From positions 3,953,092-4,017,091 of the forward strand of contig JAQFVV010000020.1 in NCBI GenBank assembly GCA_028023455.1: 64,000 nucleotides of DNA, given 5' to 3'. Shown piece after piece: positions 1 through 10,650 of this stretch. The DNA is from Epiperipatus broadwayi (taxonomy: Eukaryota > Onychophora > Udeonychophora > Euonychophora > Peripatidae). A program made the position numbers and the translations under genes. The first letter of the stretch is position 1, and the number at the start of each line of letters is the position of its first letter. The notes beneath the pieces are model-generated. The model was given only the letters and a program-made list of their open reading frames with translations. It did no database searches and was not told the origin of the DNA.

Positions 1-760
1 TCTGAGTTAATATTTTTTTAATAAGGCATCTGCTGTGTTCCCCAGGGGCATTATTTATATTCCCATGTGAAACGCATTAATAGTGAAACAAAAAAACATT
101 TAACTCAAATAAAACTCAACAGCAGTTCATTCACTCATAACAGAATAATATATATATATATAAACAAATGAAAATTAAGCATTAATTCTCAGAGAAGAAA
201 ATCTCTGTGCATAGAATTATCTTCCATTGGTGTGTGTGTGTAATAGTTTTATATAGACATACTTTACAACAGTTCATTTTTGTTACTTTAATAGAACATC
301 TTGCACATGCACTTTATGTTATATATCAATCCCGCTTCTGCATAAATCTAAATAACTAATTAATAAAGTTCAATGTAAGCTTACAGTATGTAAATTTTCT
401 AGATTGTACTCCATGGATTCATTTTTTTATGTGTTTGTGCAATGGCAATTGTAATAAATGAAGTATCTTTATTTACAGTCAACTAAATATACATATGTGC
501 CCAGATCCGCATACATGCATTCATTCATTTCACATGATATTTCAGTTAAGAAGTATTAGGCAAAGGCAAACTATCAGGCAATTAAGAAAAAAGACCGCAG
601 TGTTTTTTGATCTTAAACTCAGAAGTAAAAAATCAATAAATAATAAATTGCAGCAAGTAGTTATTCTTTGTTTTGGTTTGTTTAACATTCAAACAAAGCT
701 TTTAACTTTATAAATATTAACTTTTATAAAGTGATTAAAAGTATTAGCAATTAATTGCTT
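1..760. other. AT-rich stretch, no gene recognised
   Basis: No exon, RNA gene or repeat boundary could be supported here. It holds short AT runs (about 149-162) and a short GT run near 230. A 72-codon open frame at 495-713 has no recognisable content. If the paralogue exon at 2534 belongs to a gene that enters from the left, this is probably its intron. Confidence 0.5.
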
Positions 761-1209
761 ATTTCCTTCATCTAATATAAGTATTGAATGACTTTAGAAA
801 AAATTAACTTTATTTAAATATTCCAAATACATTCAACTCTTACTAATAGTACACAGGTTACTATATGCACAATGTTTCAAGGGGTCCTTTTCAGGATATT
901 TCTGATCTGACCAGTCACAGTACTAGTATGGTAATTGAACCTGGACCCTTAGATCCTTGAATATTTGACTTTAAAATAATGCCCTAACAATTAAGTCATC
1001 CTGCAATTCAATATTCAAGAATCATTCCCATAATACTACTGTCACTAGTCAGGCCACCAATATCTGAAACAGAGATTAGAATAAAACCTCTCAAAACTTG
1101 TGTATATACTAATCTGTGTGATATTACTAGCAGTTGAATGTATTTGGAATATTTGAATAAAGTTAAATTTTTCTAAAGGCATTCAACACCTTTATTAGAT
1201 GGTGGAAAT
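761..1209. repeat. Foldback element 1 (long palindrome with tRNA-like arms)
   Basis: The two halves are reverse complements over about 220 bp each, centred near 987. The outer ends are ATTTCC at 761 and GGAAAT at 1209. A shared block containing AAATATTCCAAATACATTCA occurs near 818 and, inverted, near 1135. Read on the minus strand, 925-990 resembles a tRNA-derived SINE head: an A-box-like segment (GACTTAATTGTTAGGGC) followed about 57 bases later by a B-box-like segment (GGTTCAATTACC). I infer a head-to-head dimer of a tRNA-derived repeat. The arms are diverged, so this is not a recent copy. Confidence 0.75.
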
Positions 1210-1887
1210 AGTCCAATATATAAATACCTTTAAAATACCATCATCACAATCTTTTAGGAAACTGTATTGGCAATTAAATTTCTTTGTAAATGAAAATATA
1301 AAATTACTAATTTGCTATTGTAATATTGCTGGCTTAATTCAATATTGCTTCTTTATTATATCTTAATTATTCTATTTTTAAATTAAGACATACAGGGAAA
1401 TAATGGTCCATTCTTTGAAATTCTACAATACTTGCCAATAATTGTCACTTTTAAAAGTTTTTATTTAATTTAGAAATTATGTTTGTTTATTTGTTTGATT
1501 ATTTTGTTTAAATTTTGTAACCAATTTTTAACACACATCTATCTTGTGGATTTTTTTCAAACTTTGTACATGTGTTAGGTATCAATTACAATACAGTATA
1601 CCAATGCTCTAACCAAATAGTGTTGATGGGCCAAATTTCAACCACTTTTAGTATCAGTTCAGTAAGTTTTCTAATGATGCACATTAGATGGTGGTATATT
1701 TTTCAAAAACAAACTTTCATGGAATTCCATAAGTAATTCACTAAAAAGTGTTTACAGTTAATATCTTGTAAAAGATTTTAATTGACATCAATTTCATTTT
1801 AAATATTACAAATATAATGACATTGTTTGGAAAATATCTAAATACTAAAAAATAATATATATATATATATATATATTATAAAAATGT
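1210..1887. other. AT-rich stretch, no gene recognised
   Basis: No coding region or structured repeat was recognised. An AT dinucleotide run sits at about 1855-1876, just before the next palindrome. Confidence 0.5.
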
Positions 1888-2160
1888 TTTTATTTAAATT
1901 GATGAGTAATAATGTGCGAAAAACCAACAACTATTTTTTCTTCAACCACAATTTTGATTTTTATATTTAATTTGAAATACAAGTGTAAGACATCCATAAA
2001 TTAATTAATTCAATCACTAAAAGTGTTCTATTAAATTAATTAATTTCTGGATGTCCCAAACTTTTATTTGAAGTAAAATATATCAATCAAAATTGTTGTT
2101 GAAGAAGAAAATTAATTGCTGTTTTTTAATGTTTTATTACTCATTAAATTAAATAAATAC
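1888..2160. repeat. Foldback element 2 (AT-rich palindrome)
   Basis: A palindrome with arms of about 130 bp, centred near 2022 on AAAAGTGTTC. Matching arm segments include GATGAGTAATAAT near 1901 and its inverse near 2140, and GACATCCATAAATTAATTAA near 1990 and its inverse near 2035-2053. It resembles a MITE or foldback; no coding content is seen. Its sequence differs from foldback 1 and from families A and B. It lies about 370 bp upstream of the paralogue exon. Confidence 0.7.
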
Positions 2161-2533
2161 CTTAATATGTTGTAGTACATCAAAAGATTTCATAAATGTT
2201 AATGTATGTAAGAAAGTAATGGATGTGAACATGAACAGAATAACATCTTCATTCCTCAAATCAAGATGCTTCAGATTGGCCTATATAAATCGGAATTTAG
2301 GTTAAATATAACATAACTGCTTTTATCTTTATAAAGTCTTTATCTTGTGTTTGGATTTCTTTTAACTTTTTTTATTTAATTTATTTTTATTACTATAAAT
2401 TAAATAAATGTTATTATTTTAAACTATAATATATTAATAAGAATACTGTTAAATTAAATAAAATGTTACTAATAACATGATAACTATACTTATAAAATGT
2501 TCAGTTTAATAATTGCAATCTTTTATTTTTTAG

Positions 2534-2682
2534 GATTAAGGAAATTGTGCATCGTTCTAATTCATGTGAATCAGGATAATGAGGTGGTCTTTCAAGATAT
2601 AAAAAACACTTATGCCAATATGATTGCATCAGATGAGAATTTGAACTTTAAATTTCGAATCACAAGAATAATAGAAAAGTAA
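2534..2682 (+). CDS. Terminal exon of a second FBXO39-like gene (partial)
   Basis: A polypyrimidine tract and acceptor (TTTTATTTTTTAG) precede an open 149-base exon that ends in TAA. It reads about 49 residues beginning LRKLCIVLIHVNQDN and ending NFKFRITRIIEK. This aligns without gaps to the last exon of the FBXO39-like gene at 31886-32049 (LTKLYICTNT, ending LKFQFTIV) and to the C-terminus of the FBXO39 family, with a matching KY/TY, acidic and L-x-F pattern. Like that exon it enters in phase 1. A poly-A signal follows closely. The upstream exons were not found in bases 1-2530 and are presumably left of the window. The exon could instead be a relic; the similarity is moderate and short. Confidence 0.55.
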
Positions 2683-2923
2683 TATTTTTCTAAAGCATTA
2701 AATGGAAGATTTAGAAATAAATTGTGTTAAGACTTTTGATTTCATATGAGTTTTGAATATTGGATATTACATTGATCAAAGTTTTTTTTATTAGTTCATC
2801 ACAATACTTTTGAAAATATTTCCTGATAGTAAATCAAGCATGATACTATAAATAATTTTTAATATTAAAAGTAATTTTTATATATATATATAATATAAAT
2901 AATTTTTAATATTAAGAATAATT

Positions 2924-2963
<40 letters not shown>

Positions 2964-3139
2964 AGTTTAATGTCTTATAATATATAATAATTATTTAACT
3001 GAACTAATAATTGAAAATAAAACTTAAAATACCTTTAAAAATATGACTTTATTCTCCAGGATACTACAGTCTATCCTGAAGAAGGTCCTGGTTAATCATC
3101 AAAGTAAAGAATCAAAGCTTTTCACTATCATGCTTGTTA
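2683..3139. other. AT-rich 3' flank with short local duplication
   Basis: This holds AT runs (2880-2893 and 2925-2963) and a twice-repeated AATAATTTTTAATATTAA segment near 2850 and 2897. No gene is seen apart from the presumed 3' UTR at its left edge. Confidence 0.5.
2716..2721 (+). promoter_or_regulatory. Candidate polyadenylation signal AATAAA
   Basis: A canonical AATAAA lies 34 bases after the stop codon of the partial FBXO39-like exon. Such hexamers are frequent by chance in DNA this AT-rich, so the spacing is supportive rather than decisive. Confidence 0.35.
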
Positions 3140-4177
<1,038 letters not shown>

Positions 4178-4209
4178 ACAACTCATAAACAGTTCACCAT
4201 ATAGTAAAT

Positions 4210-4795
4210 GTTTTTCTAACACTTTTATAAAAGTATTGAATATATAGGGTATATGAGCACAGACTTTCACAAAACTTACCACTCTCAAATCTATCTAATA
4301 ACACTGATACACTCAAGCACATATATGCTGAAAAGATAAATAATCACCATAGAGATGTCTGCTCATCCTTGCATAGGTATTTAATGGATTATGTCCTGTA
4401 CATGTGGATTCAGATTGACCATAGGTCAACATGGGGGTGACAAGAATCTCAGCCTCAGGGTAGCCTTCAAGCATTCCATCATCAGATTTTCAATTGGATG
4501 GATGGTTGAAGAGTTGGAGTGTGTAGTAGATTGGAGCCTGTCCATTAAAGTATGAAGATTGTCTATCTTAAGATATATCTGAGCACTTATAGTATATATG
4601 TGTGGGAGATGATAATCTGGATCAACTGATTGCTGGTTTAGCATGAAATATGTATATTGGTGATTATTTATCTTTTCAGCATATATGTGCTTGAGTGTAT
4701 TAGTGTTATTAGATAGATTGGAGAGTGGTAGATTTTGTAAAAGTCTGTGCTCATATACCCTACATATTACATATATAGACACAGGTGTATATATA
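4210..4795. repeat. Family-A foldback, copy A1
   Basis: The left arm (about 4215-4345) and right arm (about 4665-4790) are inverted copies sharing AGATAAATAATCACCA and GGGTATATGAGCACAGACTT. The right half (4428-4665) also matches the inner part of copies A2 and A5 (CTGATGATGG-type and GGATGG-type segments), while the left half lacks that inner part. The copy is therefore an asymmetric, partly deleted foldback. Confidence 0.8.
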
Positions 4796-5087
4796 ATAAG
4801 CCTGTATTTTAGTTATTAAAAGTATTGAAAAAAACCCTACTAACTTGACTCTTTTGGGTGATGATATTTTATGTAAATATTTTTTAAATATAATTTCATT
4901 CTCAATTACATTACATTTTTTATTTTACAACTTGTGAGCAAAATCCTACAACTTTTCATGCATTATTAGAATAATAAAAAAAATAAAAATATATAAAAAT
5001 ATAATGAAATTATTAAAATATACTTCTAATTTATATAAATATTTGAAAACCAGGTACTTTTCACAAACCTGGGAGCTTTAATTGTAA

Positions 5088-5824
5088 GTATAGAGGATTT
5101 GAACTCAGATTTTCAAGCACCCTTCAACTATCCACACTATCTCATACAACTGCTACACATGACCACACACATGTAGAAAAGATAAATAATCACCAATATA
5201 TGTATTTTGTGCTAAACCAGCACTCATCAGTTGGTCCAGATTATCATCTCCCACACTTATATATATAATCAGTGCTCAGTTTATATTAAGATAGCAAATA
5301 TTCATACTTTAATGAATAGGCTTCAATCCACTCCAACTTCCAACTTTTCAGCCATTCATATCATTGAAAATCTGATGATGAAAACGCCAATCCCATGCTG
5401 ATGCTAATATTATTGCCATGCCCATGTTGACCTGAAGTTACTCTGATCCCTCATGTATAGGACTGTATCCATTTACATACATATAAGAGGGATGGACAGG
5501 ATACAAGCTTGATATGTAAATATTTGAAAACCAGGAACTCTTCACAAACCTGGGAGCTGCAATGATATGGATGGCTGAAAAGTTGTAAGTTGGAGTGGAT
5601 TGAAGCCTGTTCATAAAAGTATGAAGATTTGCTATCTTAATGTAAACTGAGCACTGATTATATATGTGTGTGTGGAAGATGATAATCTGGACCAACTGCT
5701 GAGTGTTGGTTTAGAATGAAATATGTATATTGGTGATTATTTATCTTTTCTACAGGGGGGTTGTGTTCGTGTTGGGGTGGGGGGGGATTGGAGGGGGGGG
5801 TCCTCCTACCGGGGGGGTTTGGGT

Positions 5825-5858
<34 letters not shown>

Positions 5859-5975
5859 TTGTGTGTGTGTGTGTGTGTGTGGGGGTGGGGTTATGTGTGT
5901 GGTCATGTGTATCAGTTGTATGAGATAGTGTGGATAGTTGAAGGGTGCTTGAAAATCTGAGTTCAAATCCTCTAT
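5088..5975. repeat. Family-A foldback, copy A2 (interrupted by a G-rich tract)
   Basis: The left arm starts GGATTTGAACTCAGATTTTC near 5096 and runs to about 5440; the right arm from about 5560 to 5975 is its inverse. The arms share the segments found in A1 and A5. In the right arm a G/GT-rich tract of roughly 130 bp (5757-5890) interrupts the position where the left arm has simply ACACACATGTAG. The outer end contains GTTCAAATCC, which resembles a tRNA B box. Confidence 0.85.
5757..5890 (+). repeat. G-rich and GT microsatellite with a long G-run
   Basis: Several G-runs are followed by an uninterrupted run of about 30 or more G residues near 5825-5856, then a GT repeat (about 5861-5880) and another short G-run. 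In DNA that is otherwise strongly AT-rich this is exceptional, and it can form a G-quadruplex. Exact length is uncertain because homopolymers of this kind are prone to sequencing and assembly error. Confidence 0.85.
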
Positions 5976-6029
5976 ACTTCTAATATATTCTGAGCAGAAA
6001 AATGTTTTAATGTTTTATTATACAAATTA

Positions 6030-6350
6030 CATTTTTGTTTTTGATGTATTGAATATCAAATAAAAATTTCCTTTGCTAATTCTTTCAATTTTTCTAACTG
6101 TCCCACCACTATCATTATTAGAAAGTTTGATAATTAAAATATATTTACATATTCCAGTTTTGAACTCTAGGTGTACTCTCATGTTAGTAGAAAGTTTGTT
6201 AATTAAAATATATTTATATATTCTATTTATGATTTTTGCTTTATTGAATACCAAATAAAATTTTCATTAACTAATTTTCTCCATTTCTCTTGCTGTTCCA
6301 TTACATTAATAAAAAGTTTAATAATTAAAATATATTTATGTAATATTTAC
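6030..6350. repeat. Local AT-rich imperfect direct repeats
   Basis: Two units of about 120 bp, spaced about 190 bp apart, share a TTGAATAYCAAATAAAA-type start (6050 and 6245) and the segment AAGTTTGATAATTAAAATAT (6122). A third, partial copy of the second segment lies near 6190. No coding function is evident. Confidence 0.6.
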
Positions 6351-7872
6351 ATCAAATAATTATCACCAGTACTGAAAACAATACAACTTTTATTAAAACA
6401 ATAATTTAAAAAAAATATATTTTACATTTCTCAGTGATAATTTTTAAAATGTCTATAAAATTTTAACATTGTCATAATTTATGCAAATGATAAATTAAAT
6501 ATGTGGTCCAAACAAAGTTTAAATAATTTAACATATATTTATTTAATAAAATTTTATCTGGATTACTAAAAGCTAATATCTCTTTATTTCTCTAGCATGT
6601 AGTTCAATACTACAAAATCTTACTTTATCACATGATAATATACTTAAAAAAAGAAATGGTAAATGTTTATCAAATTCAGTAGTATTTTTTTGCTGTACTG
6701 GCACCATTTAAAATTTTACTTTAAGATATGCCAAATATATATTTAAACTGAAATCCTAAAAGTTTATCAAATTCATTATTATAACTGATCTGAATTGTCA
6801 TGATTCAAATGAGAAATTAAATTCCTTACTTTACTAAAACCTGTATTTTTCATTTAAACATTTTCCAATTCTGTAATTTTTTAATCAACACTGCCCTCTT
6901 TTTGAATTTTTTATAACATTCAAAAACAATTATATAGATTTTCTACTCATTTTTATGATGCAAATTACAATTTTTTTAAAACTAAGCAAAAATTTATGTG
7001 CTAGCAAAATTCTATATCAAAAGAAAAAGAAAATCATCCAAGATTTTTCAAGTCTTATATAATATTTGCGAAGTTATGAGGTCATAAACAAACTAACTGT
7101 AACATTTATATATTAATATAGACATACACAAGACATATGTCTGTGCAATAATATATATAAAAAATTGCATACTTAAAAAATCATATGTGCACAAAAAATG
7201 TTTGTGTATTCATATACAATCTCAAATATAAGAAAAAAATACATTCTTAGTTAACATAATAATAATAAACAATAATATAATTAATGAATGAAAAATAGAA
7301 CACTAGGAAATTAAGTAATTCAATGATGTAATGATGCCTACATTTATGTTCATGGCAGGAAAATGCAGCATTTAAAATTATAAATAAAACATTTTTTCTT
7401 TCTTATGGAGGAAAAAAATTATTCTATATTATGACCACTCTTAAATCATCAATTGAGTGATCTGATAAATTTAAATGTTTACAAATTGTTCTGTCTGAAT
7501 TTGTATAGAAAATGTCAAATCTATTTTAATTATCCCAATATGCATATTGGTTGCTGATTCACTTATATAACAGTTCAAGCATTTGCTACCTTTTATTAAA
7601 TATATTAAGTTTACACTTTTACAATTAACATAATTGGGGTATTTATTACCTTGGATCATTTTTGTAACATGTTGCATATAAGACATCTTTTATCTCCACA
7701 TGAAAAATATACTTTTTCTAATACAAAATTAGTAATGAAATTTGTTTTTACAAACTTATTTTAAAAGTGTTTTGATGATCAAATTCATTATAAAGTTTAT
7801 TTAACTTGATGCAAAATTTAAAAATGTAAAATACCCATATATATTTTTAATTTGAACAAAATTTGAAATTAT
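6351..7872. other. AT-rich stretch, no gene recognised
   Basis: I found no supported exon or repeat boundary. A 71-codon minus-strand open frame at 7471-7686 has no recognisable features. Confidence 0.5.
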
Positions 7873-8325
7873 TTATATTTTTCTAATATTATAGTAAAAT
7901 ATTACTTTCAAAACAAGATAATAGTTAATTAAGATTTGAGAAGTATGATAAAAGTCATAAAGTTTTTGAAAATAATTGGGCTGGTGGGCATATTGACTTC
8001 TGAGTTCAGAAAACGTTTTCTTTAATAAATAAGAGAAATGGTGCTCTAAAACATTACTTAAAGCATTGCAATAATTAAATGTAATAAAATAATTAACTTT
8101 AGGCCAGATCAAAATAGACATCGACAGTTTAAAAATTTCGATTTTATAGTGAATTAACAATTTCACTAATATTGATTCTTCATAGTAATAGCCAACTATT
8201 AGATAAGAAAGAAAGCCAAGTAATAGTGAAAAAAATATGTGTAAGAATATTTTTAGTGTAATAAAGTGAAGCCAAGTTTTTACATTTACTTTCATAAGAG
8301 ATAAATTTATTGTAGTGCTAAACAT
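7873..8325 (-). CDS. Hypothetical membrane protein ORF (150 aa), possibly a first exon
   Basis: This is the longest non-repetitive open frame outside transposons and the F-box gene. A strongly hydrophobic segment at about residues 18-45 (ITLKIFLHIFFSLLLGFLSY within it) could span a membrane; a second weaker one lies at about 60-80. The C-terminal half is more polar (LRSQYAHQPNYFQKLYDFYH) and has non-repetitive composition. The first ATG is at 8325; a second in-frame ATG at residue 11 is also possible. A possible splice donor (GTAATA) occurs about nine codons before the stop, so the ORF may be the first exon of a longer gene. I recognise no family, and it could be chance in AT-rich DNA. Confidence 0.35.
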   Translation of the reverse strand: MFSTTINLSLMKVNVKTWLHFITLKIFLHIFFSLLLGFLSYLIVGYYYEESILVKLLIHYKIEIFKLSMSILIWPKVNYFITFNYCNALSNVLEHHFSYLLKKTFSELRSQYAHQPNYFQKLYDFYHTSQILINYYLVLKVIFYYNIRKI

Positions 8326-8459
8326 GCATCCTCTTATAATTTTTCAGTCAAGAGAAGGATGACATATCAAACAAAGGTTGCCCTGATGCAATTGTGATTT
8401 GTTTTATTACTCAGACATATATATTAACAAAATCCACAAATTATCTTCAAATTAAATTA

Positions 8460-8880
8460 TAAATAATATTTATTTTACAAAGCGCAGACGGTATTGAAAT
8501 TAAATTGAGACTGCAAATCTCTCAAGCGCTTATGATTATCACCAACCAATCAGATCGTACGCACTGAGACGGAGAATTTAACAAGAAAAGGGTGGTTCCA
8601 CCCTCTTCTTTACTTGTCTTTCTATATATCCAAGCCAGTCTAAAGTACTTTGATCTGAAAGCGTAAATCTTAATCACCTTCACACTCAACTCACTGAGTT
8701 CAAATTACAAACATACAGTCTGAAATCTTTCGATTTACTATGCAGTAGTTTTTCAATGTTATAAATTGCAGCAATATATGTAAATAATATTTATTTTACA
8801 AAGCACAGGCGGTATTGAAATTAAATTGAGACTGCAAATCTCTCAAGCACTTATGACTATCACTAACCAATCAGGTCGAC
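8460..8880. repeat. Pair of about 100-bp direct repeats
   Basis: 8460-8557 and 8783-8875 are about 90 percent identical in the same orientation, both starting AAATAATATTTATTTTACAA and ending in CCAATCAG. The 225-bp spacer is not repeated. They might be short terminal repeats of a small retroelement or a local duplication. No target-site duplication could be identified. Confidence 0.7.
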
Positions 8881-9281
8881 TAACCTGTCATAATGATTAA
8901 CATAATGAAACTTCAAAATCATGAAAAGATATAATCCAGTTAGGAACTATAAAATCATATCCACATCAAATAGCAGATAAAGTCAAGATCAAATAATATA
9001 TTTCCCAATCTGTGTTTCTAAAATATGAATTAAAACATGATCATTCTAAATTTTATATTAAAATTCAGTCAGAAAATGCAGTAATAAAAAACACAAAATA
9101 AAAGAGACAATATTTATTCAATGATAGTTTAATTTATTGAATCACAGTAGGCAAATGTTAAACTCTGCCAGTCTTGATTATTATGCGATTTTTATCTTTC
9201 TTGAAGTCAGATGAAATGATTGTACTTGTACAATCCTGCATTACTGAGCAAAATTTTTGTATGACTAATATTATATATATA
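8881..9281. other. No gene recognised
   Basis: Unstructured AT-rich sequence between the direct repeats and the inverted-repeat element. The open frame at 9174-9362 overlaps the element arm and is not supported. Confidence 0.45.
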
Positions 9282-9692
9282 TGTCAACAGATGGCGTTCT
9301 ACCAAAAACACCATCAAGCGTATGTTTACATAAACGTCAGAGCAAGCATTCACTATCTCTAACTTTAATTCCACTTTCAGATCATGATTTCAAGCTATTC
9401 ACTATCATCAGTGAAAGACAGGAATAAGAAACTAGATCTAAACACAAACTCTGAGCATTTATGAAACAGTTTCTATTCAGCTTGCAAGCTTGAATCTTTT
9501 AGACATGTAATGTCTTCAAACTCAGCATAGCAAGCCAGATAGCTATATGGGTCTGATATCAGTTCAGCATCATCACATAGTAGAAGCCTCTGCAATAAGT
9601 GGAATTAAAGTTAGAGATAGTGAATGCTTGCTCTGACGTTTATGTAAACATATGCTTGACGGTGTTTTTGGTAGAATGCCATCTGTTGACAT
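9282..9692. mobile_element. Non-autonomous element with 96-bp terminal inverted repeats
   Basis: The left arm 9282-9377 and right arm 9597-9692 are about 95 percent reverse complementary, starting TGTCAACAGATGGC and ending in CTGTTGACA. The 220-bp interior is unrelated to the arms and has no ORF. High arm identity suggests a fairly young MITE or foldback. The flanks are AT runs, so a target-site duplication cannot be fixed. Confidence 0.8.
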
Positions 9693-9864
9693 AAATACAA
9701 GCGTTAGCAAGTTTTTAACTTGTTTTTTGTTTTTCATATATATATATTGTAGCCCTTGGGTTTGCTCAAAGCTCCATTAGATTTTAGACTTAGTTATATA
9801 AGACAGGGTTTGATAAAAATTTTCTTCATGGGCTATATATTTTTTTAATAGATAAGTTTTCTAG

Positions 9865-9930
9865 CCAATGCTAAGTTTGAATCCAAGTCATATTCTTATT
9901 GATTGCATAATTTTACTTACTATGCCAACT
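9865..9930 (-). repeat. tRNA-like fragment, probably SINE-derived
   Basis: On the minus strand this reads an A-box-like TTGGCATAGTAAGTAAAATT and, downstream, GACTTGGATTCAAACTTAGC, whose GGATTCAAAC core resembles a B box. Stem pairing is poor, so a functional tRNA is unlikely. It looks like a decayed tRNA-derived SINE head. Confidence 0.35.
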
Positions 9931-10498
9931 AAACATTTAATCATAAAAATTTCTAAGCAAAAATTATTTTATTTAGTCTTGATTCATAAGATAATTTAAT
10001 ATCCAAAGATTTTTAATTGAGAAATTTATAGATTAGCAATATTTATACATCATTTTAATAGTTGGAGATTGGAGAGAAGGGAGGGGGTTGTGTGATTTAC
10101 AAAACTACTTTGGGAGAGTGAAAATAGATAATTGTAATTTTACAATAATAAGTTAAAATGCAATAATTGATAAAATCAAATTGTCAAAAAAAGAGATCAA
10201 GAATTAATCAGAGTATTGAATAATCGGTCTAATTAGAATTGTATGTGTGAGAGATGCATGTATGTATATGATTTAGTTGTGAATTTTAATTATAAAGTTA
10301 ATGATTTATCCCATGTTATCTCGTTGGAGAAGTCCTTAAAGAAGAATTAATTTGTTACAATGATGCATTTTTTATTATTAAAAAAAAGGAGAGCTGAGAG
10401 CTTTCTCTCATTTATTCTTTGGGGAGAGTTTTCTGTCATGGAGCTGAAAATTACTAAAGAAAATCGCTTGATATCTGTGACACTGGAATGTATAAGTT
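9931..10498. other. No gene recognised
   Basis: AT-rich with no supported exon or repeat. Confidence 0.45.
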
Positions 10499-10650
10499 AA
10501 AAAACAATGGGTGGTCAATCCATTAAAATGTAGACATAAATGGTTTGGCAGGTCAATCATTCAGGAGGGGATAAGTTTTTTTAAAAAAAACAATAGGTAA
10601 TTAATCAAGTAAAACACAGACATAAATGGTTTGGCAGGTCAATCATTCAT
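10499..10650. repeat. Two-copy tandem repeat, about 86-bp unit
   Basis: The segment 10533-10563 recurs exactly at 10619-10649 (core CATAAATGGTTTGGCAGGTC), and the preceding half of each unit is recognisably similar. A TATA-like CAATATAAGAG follows at about 10674, which hints at a promoter or LTR-like region but is not sufficient for a call. Confidence 0.7.

Noticed and set aside
495-713. 72-codon ORF near the left edge
   Set aside because: No splice, domain or conservation signal; typical length for chance frames.
5658-5966. Proline-rich or glycine-rich frames on both strands
   Set aside because: They result from the G/GT-rich tract inside a foldback arm.
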